A DNA stretch of 64,000 bases, taken from positions 1 to 64,000 of the forward strand of contig CALLKY010000035.1 of NCBI GenBank assembly GCA_938083135.1, read 5' to 3'. Origin of the DNA: an uncultured Alphaproteobacteria bacterium (GTDB lineage Bacteria; Pseudomonadota; Alphaproteobacteria; Bin95). This document shows positions 35,279-44,175 of the stretch, piece by piece. Positions within the stretch are counted from its first letter, which is position 1, and each line of letters opens with the position of its first letter. The translations under genes and the position numbers were made by a program. The notes below the pieces were generated by a model. It made no database searches and was not told the DNA's origin. It worked only from the letters and a program-made list of their open reading frames with translations.

Positions 35279-35692
35279 ATGCCAAGAATGGCAGCTTTTA
35301 ATAGCCCGCTCATGCTGGGTTTTGATCATCTGGAACACCTTGTCGAGAGCGTCGCGAAAGCCTCATCCGAAGGCTATCCACCTTATAACATTGAACAAAC
35401 TGGTCCTGAGGGCTTGCGTATTACGTTGGCTGTCGCAGGCTTTCGTCGTGAAGACATGGATATCCAGGTTGAGGATAATCAATTGATTGTCCGTGGTGTC
35501 CAGCCGGAAGATGATGGCGACAAGGTATTCCTGCATCGGGGCATTGCTGGTCGACAATTCCAGCGCCGGTTCGTGCTGGCAGAAGGGATCGAGGTTGGGT
35601 CTGCCACCATCGAAAATGGCCTACTGCACATTGATCTGCGCCGTCCGAAACCCGAAAGCCGGGTTCGCACAATCGATATCCAGGGCGGTTGA
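35279..35692 (+). CDS. small heat-shock protein Hsp20
   Basis: A 137-residue alpha-crystallin-type chaperone that holds unfolding proteins under heat stress. The alpha-crystallin domain covers about residues 35-130, with the strands LRITLAVAGFRREDMDIQVEDNQL shortened here to its recognisable core AGFRREDMD, and the closing ENGLLHIDL motif. The C-terminal tail is short and lacks an obvious I-x-I motif apart from TIDI. AAGGAGG precedes the ATG. The promoter and leader suggest dual heat control. DUF1150 follows 30 bases later, the usual alphaproteobacterial arrangement. Confidence 0.95.
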   Translation: MPRMAAFNSPLMLGFDHLEHLVESVAKASSEGYPPYNIEQTGPEGLRITLAVAGFRREDMDIQVEDNQLIVRGVQPEDDGDKVFLHRGIAGRQFQRRFVLAEGIEVGSATIENGLLHIDLRRPKPESRVRTIDIQGG

Positions 35693-35722
35693 ACGCCCAT
35701 CCGTGGCTCGTGGAGCGAGACT

Positions 35723-35953
35723 ATGACGAAGCATCAGACTGAAGTTGAAATGACCGAAATGGCCGCAAACCAAGTTGACCTTGAGTCGCTTGGACTGTCA
35801 GAGGTCGCGTATTTAAAGGCTGCTATTGTGGATGAAATGCCAGGGTTCGCAATCTTTGCAGCAAATGGTGTCGCAATCGGGTTTGCGCCTGAGCGGAATC
35901 AGGCCATTGCTGCAATTATGTCCAATGAAATGGCGCTTGCAGCGGTTCACTAA
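35723..35953 (+). CDS. DUF1150 family protein
   Basis: A 76-residue protein of a family found almost only in alphaproteobacteria and typically next to hsp20. It is recognised by the segment PGFAIFAANGVAIGFAPER. The function is unknown; the fixed neighbourhood suggests a role with the small heat-shock protein. It probably shares its transcript. The N-terminus is uncertain: a second ATG lies 27 bases downstream. Confidence 0.9.
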   Translation: MTKHQTEVEMTEMAANQVDLESLGLSEVAYLKAAIVDEMPGFAIFAANGVAIGFAPERNQAIAAIMSNEMALAAVH

Positions 35954-36020
35954 CCACTTGTCTTGAAAGTGTCATGGAATTGGCGCTGACGGGGGGCGCT
36001 GCTTCCGTTAGCATCAGCGG

Positions 36021-37307
36021 ATGCAGAAATCCGCCGATTCTTTCCTGAGAGCATTATTTCAAGCTTCTGTAGACCGGGCTGACCCGCGGGGCGTGTTGGC
36101 TGGCGCTTTACCGCAGCAACCGGCCACGGGACGGGTTATCGTTCTAGGGGCCGGTAAAGCTGCTGCGTCCATGGCAGCCGCGCTTGAGGCCGCATGGAGC
36201 CGCCCGTTAGAAGGCCTCGTAGTGACGCGTTATGGCCATGGCCTGCCGCTAAAGCAGATTGAGCTTGTTGAAGCGAGCCATCCTGTTCCTGATACAGCAG
36301 GTGCCGAAACCTCAGCTAGGATATTGGCGCTAGCGGAGAGTGCGGGTGCTGATGATACGGTCATATTCCTAGCATCCGGCGGTGCCTCAGCGCTGCTAAG
36401 TGCGCCAACCGATGGTATATCGCTGGACGAAAAGCGGGCACTGACAAATGCCTTGCTGAAGTCTGGTGCTACAATCCATGAAATGAACGCCGTTCGAAAG
36501 CACCTGTCTGCGGTGAAAGGTGGACGGTTAGCTGTCGCAGCTGCCCCTGCGAGGCTTCTAACACTAGCGATTTCTGACGTCCCTGGTGATGATCCCGACG
36601 TCATTGGGTCTGGCCCAACCGTGCCTGATGCGTCCACATTGGCAGATGCCAAGACGGTGCTGGCCCATTATGGCATCGAGCCAGCACCAAGCATTCAGGC
36701 GCGGTTGAATGCGCCCGAGGCAGAAACGCCGAAACCAGGTGATCCCACGTTTGAACGTGCAACGTTCCATATGATTGCTACACCGCAGGCATCGCTTGAG
36801 GCGGCACGGGAAACTGCGGTTGCAGCAGGGTTGGCCGCGCCTATTCTGTCTGACCGGATTGAGGGTGAAGCGCGTGACGTTGCTAAAGTGCTTGGTGCCG
36901 TAGCACTGGCATCATCAGCAACAGGCGATCCGTTTGCGTCCCCAGCGGTTATCCTCTCTGGTGGCGAGACGACGGTGACCGTGCGGGGCAGTGGGCGCGG
37001 CGGTCGCAATGTTGAGTTTCTGCTGGCGCTCGCGATTACGCTGGATGGGGCAGAAGGCATTTCTGCCATCGCCTGCGATACAGACGGTATAGATGGCAGT
37101 GAAGATAATGCCGGTGCCGTCATTACGCCGACGACCCTGGCGCGCGCTCAATCTTTGGGCATAGATGTGCAGGCGCGCCTTGCGGACAATGATGCCTATA
37201 GCGTATTCGCGGCATTGGGTGATCTTGTCATGACAGGCCCGACGCTAACGAATGTAAATGATTTCCGCGCCATTTTGGTTGGCGGAGAGTTTGGGGGACA
37301 GGATTGA
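36021..37307 (+). CDS. glycerate 2-kinase (MOFRL family)
   Basis: Phosphorylates D-glycerate to 2-phosphoglycerate, feeding serine-cycle or tartronate-derived carbon into lower glycolysis. The 428-residue protein has the DUF4147 N-terminal domain (VIVLGAGKAAASMAAALE, FLASGGASALLSAP, VRKHLSAVKGGRLA) and the C-terminal MOFRL domain (LSGGETTVTVRGSGRGGRN). It lies just upstream of pyruvate kinase, which uses the PEP derived from its product, so the two genes probably form a functional unit. No strong ribosome-binding site is seen. Confidence 0.93.
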   Translation: MQKSADSFLRALFQASVDRADPRGVLAGALPQQPATGRVIVLGAGKAAASMAAALEAAWSRPLEGLVVTRYGHGLPLKQIELVEASHPVPDTAGAETSARILALAESAGADDTVIFLASGGASALLSAPTDGISLDEKRALTNALLKSGATIHEMNAVRKHLSAVKGGRLAVAAAPARLLTLAISDVPGDDPDVIGSGPTVPDASTLADAKTVLAHYGIEPAPSIQARLNAPEAETPKPGDPTFERATFHMIATPQASLEAARETAVAAGLAAPILSDRIEGEARDVAKVLGAVALASSATGDPFASPAVILSGGETTVTVRGSGRGGRNVEFLLALAITLDGAEGISAIACDTDGIDGSEDNAGAVITPTTLARAQSLGIDVQARLADNDAYSVFAALGDLVMTGPTLTNVNDFRAILVGGEFGGQD

Positions 37308-37308
37308 T

Positions 37309-38754
37309 ATGAGCTTGATGCACATACGTCGGCGCCGGAACGTCAAGATCGTCGCCACGCTCGGCCCCTCCACAACGAGCTATGAGGAAATTCGCGCCAT
37401 TTTTGAGGCAGGTGCCGATGTCTTCCGCCTGAACTTCAGCCATGGCGAGCACGCAGACCACGCGGCCCGCATGAAAATCATCCGGCAGATTGAAAAAGAG
37501 GCGCATCGGCCGATCGGTGTTATGGCTGATATGCAAGGCCCAAAGCTACGGATGGGGCGCTTTAAGGGCGGCAAAGCCACTCTGAAAGCTGGGCAGGCGT
37601 TCCGTCTGGACCTGGACGAGAATAATGAGGGCGATGAAACGCGGGCACCGCTTCCGCACAAAGAAATCTTCCAGGCACTGGAGCCTGGCGCTGAAGTGCT
37701 GATGGACGATGGCCGTATCCGAATGGAAGTGGTTTCACTTGAGCCTGACAGCGCTGAAATGAAGGTAACTGCGGGCGGTGTTCTTTCTGACCGCAAGGGC
37801 GTGAACCTGCCCGGCGTTTTGCTGCCTGTGTCGCCATTGACCAAGAAGGATCGCGTTGACCTCGAATATGCGATCAGCATCGGTGCGGATTGGATCGCGC
37901 TTTCATTCGTGCAGCGTCCAGATGACTTGGCTGAGGCGCGGGCGCTGATTAAGGGCCGGGCGGGACTTCTAACAAAGTTTGAAAAACCAGCCGCAATCAG
38001 ACAGATGGACCAACTTGTTGAGCTTTCAGATGCCGTTATGGTCGCCCGTGGAGACCTTGGCGTTGAGACGCCGCCGGAAGACGTGCCCCTGGCGCAGAAG
38101 CAATTAATCCGGGCCTGCCGCCTTCAAGGTAAGCCCGTAATTGTTGCGACTCAGATGTTGGAAAGCATGGTGACCGCACCCGCGCCAACCCGGGCTGAAG
38201 CGTCCGATGTGGCAACGGCTGTGTTCGATGGCGCTGATGCCGTCATGCTTTCTGCTGAGACGGCTGCAGGCCAATACCCGGTGGAAGCCGTATCTATGAT
38301 GGATAGGATTGCGGTGCGGACGGAAAGCGATCCCGGCTACCGGGATGCGTTGAACGCGACGCGACACGATCCTGATCCAACGGCGGCCGACGCTATTTCA
38401 CGCGCCGCGCGCCAGGTGGCTGAAACGATTTCAGCTGCCGCTATCGTGACCTACACGACCTCCGGCTCCACCACGCTCCGTGCCAGCCGTGAGCGGGCGG
38501 AAGCGCCGGTGCTGGGGCTGACATCCAGGGTCGAGACAGCACGGCAACTGGCGCTCGCATGGGGTGTGCGGCCTGAACACACAGCGGACGTAACCGATTT
38601 CTCCGAAATGGTGCGAAAGGCATGTGCCATTGCCTATGATCGTGACCTAGCCAAGCTGGGTGACCGGATTGTTGTTACAGCGGGCGTGCCATTCGGGACG
38701 CCAGGCTCGACCAATGTTTTGCGCATCGCCTGGATTACAGGGGATGAGGCGTGA
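37309..38754 (+). CDS. pyk: pyruvate kinase
   Basis: Converts PEP and ADP to pyruvate and ATP. The 481-residue protein starts at the ATG at 37309, two bases after the glycerate kinase stop, with GGGGGACAGG upstream; an in-frame ATG at 37258 lies inside the previous gene. Family motifs are present: KIVATLGPSTTS, RLNFSHG, ADMQGPKLR, the catalytic lysine in TKFEKP, MVARGDLGVE and MLSAETAAG. The C-terminal allosteric domain is complete. Confidence 0.97.
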   Translation: MSLMHIRRRRNVKIVATLGPSTTSYEEIRAIFEAGADVFRLNFSHGEHADHAARMKIIRQIEKEAHRPIGVMADMQGPKLRMGRFKGGKATLKAGQAFRLDLDENNEGDETRAPLPHKEIFQALEPGAEVLMDDGRIRMEVVSLEPDSAEMKVTAGGVLSDRKGVNLPGVLLPVSPLTKKDRVDLEYAISIGADWIALSFVQRPDDLAEARALIKGRAGLLTKFEKPAAIRQMDQLVELSDAVMVARGDLGVETPPEDVPLAQKQLIRACRLQGKPVIVATQMLESMVTAPAPTRAEASDVATAVFDGADAVMLSAETAAGQYPVEAVSMMDRIAVRTESDPGYRDALNATRHDPDPTAADAISRAARQVAETISAAAIVTYTTSGSTTLRASRERAEAPVLGLTSRVETARQLALAWGVRPEHTADVTDFSEMVRKACAIAYDRDLAKLGDRIVVTAGVPFGTPGSTNVLRIAWITGDEA

Positions 38755-38771
38755 GTTTGAAGGAATTCTGA

Positions 38772-39644
38772 ATGTCTAAAGCTGTTGAGGCGCGGCTGGC
38801 CGCCACTGTAATTCTGGCGCGTGACGCTGGTGATTCCATGGAGTTATTCATGGTTGTCCGCCACCACCAGATCGATTTTGCATCCGGCGCCTTGGTGTTT
38901 CCGGGCGGGTCTGCCACTGCGAGCGACCGAGATCCACGGGTGCGGGCCATGTCCGATGGCGCTGATGGCCTCAACGATGACACGCTGGCTGCCAATGTCG
39001 CTGCGATCCGGGAGTCTTTTGAGGAATGTGGCGTGTTGTATGCGCGCCCAAATGGCTCAGAAGACCTGGTTGATGGTGTTCGGGCAGCGGAACTTGGCGA
39101 TAAGTACCGGGTGGATCTTGAGGCCGACAAAATCGGGATGGCTGATATTGCGGAAGCGGAAGGCCTACGTATCGCTGTTGATCGTATGGTGCATTTCGCC
39201 CACTGGATCACGCCGCCACATATGCCAAAGCGCTTCGATACGCATTTTTTCATCGCTGAAGCGCCTATGGACCATGTCCTGGCCCATGATGGCCATGAGA
39301 ATGTTGATTCTGTTTGGATTACGCCGCTTCAAGCATGTGATGATGCTGACGCTGGCACCCGCACGGTGATTTTCCCAACACGGTTGAACATTGAAAAAGT
39401 AGGCCAAAGCCCAAGCGTGTCCGCTGCAATTGCCCGCGCGCGGAAAGAACCGGTCGTGACAGTGCTGCCGGAATCCGAAAAGGTCGAAGGTGGTCGGATC
39501 ATGCGCATTCCAGAGGCTGCGGGCTATGGTGCAGCGGAACTGTTCGTTGAAGGCGGGTCTGGGAAGGCTGCACGTATCCGCTACCCCGACGGAACGGAGC
39601 GCACGACGTCAATCGCTATGAAGCCAATCCACGACGTGGATTAG
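38772..39644 (+). CDS. Nudix hydrolase
   Basis: A 290-residue Nudix-family pyrophosphatase. The catalytic box core is RESFEECGVL (R80, E81, E84, E85), but about 35 residues lie between the GG of the first half (VFPGGS at 43-48) and the RE..EE half, an enlarged loop seen in the NUDT19/coenzyme A-type subfamily of larger Nudix proteins. The substrate may be an acyl-CoA or dinucleotide; not determined. It follows pyk by 17 bases and may be cotranscribed. Its end overlaps the DUF898 gene by four bases on the other strand. Confidence 0.88.
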   Translation: MSKAVEARLAATVILARDAGDSMELFMVVRHHQIDFASGALVFPGGSATASDRDPRVRAMSDGADGLNDDTLAANVAAIRESFEECGVLYARPNGSEDLVDGVRAAELGDKYRVDLEADKIGMADIAEAEGLRIAVDRMVHFAHWITPPHMPKRFDTHFFIAEAPMDHVLAHDGHENVDSVWITPLQACDDADAGTRTVIFPTRLNIEKVGQSPSVSAAIARARKEPVVTVLPESEKVEGGRIMRIPEAAGYGAAELFVEGGSGKAARIRYPDGTERTTSIAMKPIHDVD

Positions 39645-40777
39645 CCGACATCGAAGTCCAATAGAGCTGCCAAGCCTTCACCGCCGCCGCCGGGCTGTGT
39701 GATCGGTGATGCGCCAATGGTTTCGGGGCGGAGCACGCCTGTTACTGTCAACGTTGTCATGAACTTGCGCAGCAGTGGGACAGTAAACGTGGCCAGTCGA
39801 ATTGGCGGAGCCAGCAGCACGATGCTGAAGACGCCAAGAATGGTCGCGATGTTCTCTAATATATCAGCGCCAATCGCGCCAAATGCTGTCGCGGCTGCAT
39901 AAATCGCAGCGGAGAATACGGCCCAGGCGAGGCCCATTGAGATTGCGAAGAGCGCTATATAGGCGACGACCATTGTCGTTGGTAGTTCTGACTTAAAGCC
40001 AAGGTCTGCGATGCGGACATGGGCAACCGTGCGCCTGGCCTCAATCGTCCGATAGGCGATATAGGATATGCCCAGGGTGAAGGGCAGCAGTAGATAACAG
40101 CCGATCCAAAGCCATGTGAGCCGCCCTGTGAGGAGGTCGCACTGCATCCGCTGGTCGCCCATCCAGACATTATTGTTCAGATATCTGATTTGGCGCGCGC
40201 GCAGATTGCCGAAGCTGAACCCCGCCGTTAGCACGAGCAAGATATAGCCCGAGAATGTGATCCAAAGGTAACGCATCGCTGACCCACCTTGCGCGCCGCG
40301 CACACCACGCCAAAGCGTTCTGGAAAGACGGTATCGTCGGGCCTGAAAAGCGCCAAGGGGCATCAGCACCGCCCATACCAGACCAAACAAGCCAACTTCC
40401 CAGAGCGAGCCATCCCCATCAGAAAAAATGAACGGCGCGATGCTGGCGATTAAAAAAAGCGGTGCCAGCAGAGTTACAACGATGAGAAAGCTGCGGAAAA
40501 GCTCTAACCCGTTTCCGGTGTATTCCAGCGGTTCTTTATCGATTTCCAGGTGGCCCCAAAGGAATTGGCGAACGGCTGCCTTTGCCCAGAACCGATAAAC
40601 ACCGGCTGTCACCATGATGATCAGCGTTAGTTTGCTGAACAGGCGGAGCGCATCGCCTTCTGTGCCTGTGAATGCAAGGCCAACGCCAGGTGCTGCGGCC
40701 ACAGCGTCTCCTGCGCTGTCATGGGGCTTTGGGTCCCAGGGACGGCGGCGGGGTTTGGAAATTTCGAGATCCGGCAT
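39641..40777 (-). CDS. DUF898 (YjgN-like) integral membrane protein
   Basis: A 378-residue polytopic membrane protein of the DUF898/YjgN family. It has a soluble N-terminus, then about seven or eight hydrophobic helices, with conserved signatures YRFWAKAAVRQFLWGH and TLGISYIAYRTIEARRT. The function of the family is unknown. It is transcribed alone and divergent from the epimerase-like gene over 43 bases. Confidence 0.9.
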   Translation of the reverse strand: MPDLEISKPRRRPWDPKPHDSAGDAVAAAPGVGLAFTGTEGDALRLFSKLTLIIMVTAGVYRFWAKAAVRQFLWGHLEIDKEPLEYTGNGLELFRSFLIVVTLLAPLFLIASIAPFIFSDGDGSLWEVGLFGLVWAVLMPLGAFQARRYRLSRTLWRGVRGAQGGSAMRYLWITFSGYILLVLTAGFSFGNLRARQIRYLNNNVWMGDQRMQCDLLTGRLTWLWIGCYLLLPFTLGISYIAYRTIEARRTVAHVRIADLGFKSELPTTMVVAYIALFAISMGLAWAVFSAAIYAAATAFGAIGADILENIATILGVFSIVLLAPPIRLATFTVPLLRKFMTTLTVTGVLRPETIGASPITQPGGGGEGLAALLDFDVG

Positions 40778-40820
40778 AAAACGCTCATTAGACTAGGGAC
40801 TTTTAGCAGGATAGCCGCAA

Positions 40821-41684
40821 ATGCCTCGACGCGCTTTCATTTTCGGCCTTGGATTTACCGGTAAGCGATTTGCCAACGCCCTCCAGGCCAAGGGCTTCCA
40901 AGTCAGCGGGACAACCCGAAGCGGCGAGGCGATGGCGGATATTGAAACATTCGCCTATGGACCGGACGCTGCTTCGCTAGATGACTTAACGGCGCTCGAT
41001 TCCGCGACGCATGTGCTTTTGTCAGTGCCGCCCGGTGCGGATGGCGACCCGGTGCTGAGTGACTTCGGCGCAAGGCTGGCGGCAAATAGGAACTTGGAAT
41101 GGGTCGGCTACCTCGGCACGACGGGCGTTTACGGGGACCGTGATGGGGGCGAGGTGGACGAGACATCTCTGCTAAACCCAAGCGGGGAGCGCGGCGCTCG
41201 GCGTGTGTCGGCTGAGGCTGGGTGGTTGACGCTATATCAAGACCACGGCTTGCCGCTGCATATTTTCCGTCTGGCGGGTATTTATGGGCCAGGGCGTAAT
41301 GCGCTTGCTCAGGCGAAGGCCGGAACGGCGCGCCGTTTGATCAAGCCAGGCCATAAATTCAGTCGCATTCATGTGGACGACATTGTGCAGGTGCTGCTGG
41401 CCTCCATGGAAAAGCCGAACCCGGGCACCGCCTATAATGTGTGCGACGATTGCCCGTCTGAATCAGCTGAGGTGGCATTGTTTGCGGCAGAGCTTTTGGC
41501 GCTTGCGCCGCCACCCGCAATCCAGTTCGCAGATGCCGAGCTTTCCCCAATGGCACGGAGCTTCTATCGGGATAACAAGACCGTCAGCAACGCGCGGATT
41601 AAGCAGGAGCTTGGCGTCAAGCTCCGCTACCCTTCATACCGCGAAGGGCTCCGCGCATTGCTGGCAGATTATTCAGCTGGTTGA
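40821..41684 (+). CDS. NAD(P)-binding epimerase/SDR-like protein (YeeZ type)
   Basis: A 287-residue Rossmann-fold protein of the extended SDR group, nearest to YeeZ-like proteins. The nucleotide motif is FGLGFTGKRFA at 9-19. The usual catalytic YxxxK is not evident: the GTTGVYG segment supplies a Thr/Ser-like and Tyr position, but the lysine region reads ARRVSAEAGWL. It may therefore be a non-canonical reductase or a binding protein. It overlaps the convergent MFS gene by 16 bases. Confidence 0.85.
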   Translation: MPRRAFIFGLGFTGKRFANALQAKGFQVSGTTRSGEAMADIETFAYGPDAASLDDLTALDSATHVLLSVPPGADGDPVLSDFGARLAANRNLEWVGYLGTTGVYGDRDGGEVDETSLLNPSGERGARRVSAEAGWLTLYQDHGLPLHIFRLAGIYGPGRNALAQAKAGTARRLIKPGHKFSRIHVDDIVQVLLASMEKPNPGTAYNVCDDCPSESAEVALFAAELLALAPPPAIQFADAELSPMARSFYRDNKTVSNARIKQELGVKLRYPSYREGLRALLADYSAG

Positions 41685-42886
41685 GGTGCTGGGACCATAT
41701 TCTGCTCACCGGCCGCTTGCCTTGGCAGGATCAGCGCCGCTGAAACAATGAGGCAAGCCGCCGCCGCTAAGATGAGCAGGATTGTCTGGAAGCCATCAGA
41801 ATCCGTCGGCGAGCGATCCAATACATAGGATGCAAACGGCAGGACCGATGCGCCAATGGTCAGGTTCAGCATGAACTTGATCGAGAGTACTTTCGCGCGC
41901 CATTTATCCGGTACATAGCGGGATAAAACCGCGTCCGTGATCGGAATTTGGCCGAAAACAGCCGCCATCGCTAGGAACGCGACGAGGAACAGCGTCCAGT
42001 CAGCCTGGTAGGCCATGATGAAAATGATAACGGGCTGCATGGCCGCAATCGTCACCAAGACCGGCTTGATTGGCCGGTTGTCGATGATTCTGCCGACAGC
42101 GATCTGCGCAAATGCGGCTGTTGCATATACGGCACCAGCCAGCAGGCCGGTCATTGCAACGTCCGTTGAAATTCCATTCAGCTTGACCTCGAACAGGCGC
42201 GGGATCAGGAAAATCAGCGCACCAAATACGAAGCCGCCACCCATGGTTACGAGGCCGAGGCTGATAAGCGCGCGTTTCCATCCAGGTGCCATCCCAACCA
42301 TGGCTTTCTCACGCGCACTTGCGGGCGGTGGGACAGCTTTGCCAGAGCGTACGAAATACCAGAACGCCAAGCCAATCCCGATCGAGACAAGACCTGGAAT
42401 GATAAACGCAAGCCGCCAATCGTAAGATGCCAGAATAAAGCCGGTGATGAGAGGTGCGGCTGCAACGCCCATATTACCCCATACGCCGTTGACGCCCAGC
42501 CGCCAGCCAACCCTGCCGCCACCTTGAATAACCATAGTGATGCCAACGGGATGGTAGATTGATGCAAAAATTCCAATCAGCGCCAAGCCAAAGCCCAATT
42601 GCAACGGTGTCTCAGCAAAGCTTGCAAGGATTGAGGCGATACCAATTCCGATAAAGAACACGACAATCAATGGATTGCGGCCCCATTTATCCGCCGCTTG
42701 GGCCGACAATGGTGCAGCCGCACCGAACAGCACAGCCGCGGGAGTGCCGTAGATGATCATATCATCATACCCAAGTCCCCAAGCCTTGCCCGCGTCGAAG
42801 GCAGCTTTGGCAAAGATCAACATGAACAAGTGATCGATAAAATGACCAAGGTTCAGGAATAGAAAGCGGAGGCGTTGCGCACTCAT
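41669..42886 (-). CDS. MFS transporter
   Basis: A 405-residue major facilitator with about 12 transmembrane helices. The cytoplasmic loop between helices 2 and 3 reads QAADKWGRNPL, the family's G-x-x-x-D-x-x-GR-type motif. It resembles the drug and organic-acid exporter branch, but substrate and direction cannot be told. It is divergent from the PLP-lyase gene over 82 bases. Confidence 0.9.
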   Translation of the reverse strand: MSAQRLRFLFLNLGHFIDHLFMLIFAKAAFDAGKAWGLGYDDMIIYGTPAAVLFGAAAPLSAQAADKWGRNPLIVVFFIGIGIASILASFAETPLQLGFGLALIGIFASIYHPVGITMVIQGGGRVGWRLGVNGVWGNMGVAAAPLITGFILASYDWRLAFIIPGLVSIGIGLAFWYFVRSGKAVPPPASAREKAMVGMAPGWKRALISLGLVTMGGGFVFGALIFLIPRLFEVKLNGISTDVAMTGLLAGAVYATAAFAQIAVGRIIDNRPIKPVLVTIAAMQPVIIFIMAYQADWTLFLVAFLAMAAVFGQIPITDAVLSRYVPDKWRAKVLSIKFMLNLTIGASVLPFASYVLDRSPTDSDGFQTILLILAAAACLIVSAALILPRQAAGEQNMVPAPQPAE

Positions 42887-42968
42887 GAAATGTGGCTCCG
42901 TGAATCCGCTTGCGGAGAATGCGGCAAGCGGTCAATTTCAAGCTGAAACCTAAGCCAGGAACATCATC

Positions 42969-44105
42969 ATGTCGAACGCGTGGTCGCCGGATACGCTTAT
43001 TGCCCAAGCCATGGGTGAGATTGAGCCCGTATACAAAGGCGTTGTCCCGCCAATTCACCCGGCGACGACCTATATCCGTGATCCGGATAACTCCTATCCG
43101 ACTGGTGTAGCGTATAGCCGGGACGATAACCCGACGACACGAGCGCCGGAACGGCTGCTGGCCGCACTCGAGCAGGGCGAAGAGGCGCTGTTATTCGCCT
43201 CTGGCATGGCATCTGCCGTTGCAGTGTTTGAGACTTTGCCGATTGGTGCTCATGTGGTTGCCCAGAACGTGATGTATTGGGGGCTTAGAGAATGGCTTCG
43301 GTCTAAGGATGAGGCAGGCAGGCTTTCTGTAACATTTGCTGCACTGGAAGAGCCTGGGGCAGCCGCTGCGGCTGTGCGCCCTGGTGCAACGAAGCTCGTA
43401 TGGGCCGAGTCGCCCTCAAACCCGTTATGGCGCGTGGTTGATATTCAGGCCGTCGCAGATGTGGCGCATGGGGCAGGGGCCGTGTTAGCTGTTGATTCGA
43501 CGGCTGCGACGCCAATTCTGACGCGACCGCTGACATTGGGTGCTGATATCGTCATGCATTCTGCGACCAAGTATTTGAATGGACATTCGGATGTCATTGC
43601 AGGTGCCTTGGCGTTCAAGGATAAAGGCCCGCTTTGGCAGCTACTCAAAACCTATCGGCATGATACGGGCGCTGTGCTGGCACCGTTTGAGGCATGGCTG
43701 CTATTGCGGGGCATGCGGACATTGCACATCCGGGTGCGGACCGCGTCGTCCGGCGCCTTGACCCTTGCCCGTCAGTTGCAAAGCCATCCGATGATTGAGC
43801 AGGTCCGGTATCCGGGCCTTCAGGATGCGCCGGATCATAGCCTTGCCAAGCGCCAAATGGATGGCGGGTTTGGCGGCATGCTCTCGATCCAGGTCAAAGG
43901 CGGCGAGCAAGCGGCGATCGGGGCTGCCGCCAAAGTCAAAATCTGGAAGCGGGCAACGTCACTGGGTGGTGTTGAGAGCCTGATTGAGCATCGGTCGTCT
44001 ATCGAAGGTCCAGGAACGCCGGTTCCAACGAATCTACTGCGTCTGTCTGTCGGAATTGAAGACCCGGCAGACCTCTACGCGGACCTTGATCAGGCGCTTA
44101 GCTAG
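42969..44105 (+). CDS. PLP-dependent Cys/Met-metabolism lyase (cystathionine beta-lyase type)
   Basis: A 378-residue enzyme of the Cys/Met metabolism PLP family. The Schiff-base lysine is K201 in SATKYLNGHSD. Other landmarks are the SRDDNPTTRAPERLLAALE and FASGMASA segments and the C-terminal LGGVESLIEHRSS. It most likely cleaves cystathionine or a related thioether (MetC); a gamma-synthase or a methionine gamma-lyase-like activity is possible. A flavoprotein and ABC-importer genes follow on the same strand, 70 bases downstream. Confidence 0.92.
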   Translation: MSNAWSPDTLIAQAMGEIEPVYKGVVPPIHPATTYIRDPDNSYPTGVAYSRDDNPTTRAPERLLAALEQGEEALLFASGMASAVAVFETLPIGAHVVAQNVMYWGLREWLRSKDEAGRLSVTFAALEEPGAAAAAVRPGATKLVWAESPSNPLWRVVDIQAVADVAHGAGAVLAVDSTAATPILTRPLTLGADIVMHSATKYLNGHSDVIAGALAFKDKGPLWQLLKTYRHDTGAVLAPFEAWLLLRGMRTLHIRVRTASSGALTLARQLQSHPMIEQVRYPGLQDAPDHSLAKRQMDGGFGGMLSIQVKGGEQAAIGAAAKVKIWKRATSLGGVESLIEHRSSIEGPGTPVPTNLLRLSVGIEDPADLYADLDQALS

Positions 44106-44175
44106 GCACTGCTTGCGGGGGCACAGGGAATCGCTCAAGCTTTCGGTTCATTCTATGAGCCAAGGAAGCTGATTG

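Noticed and set aside
35954-36020. Possible terminator after DUF1150
   Set aside because: No stem longer than four bases followed by a T-run was found.
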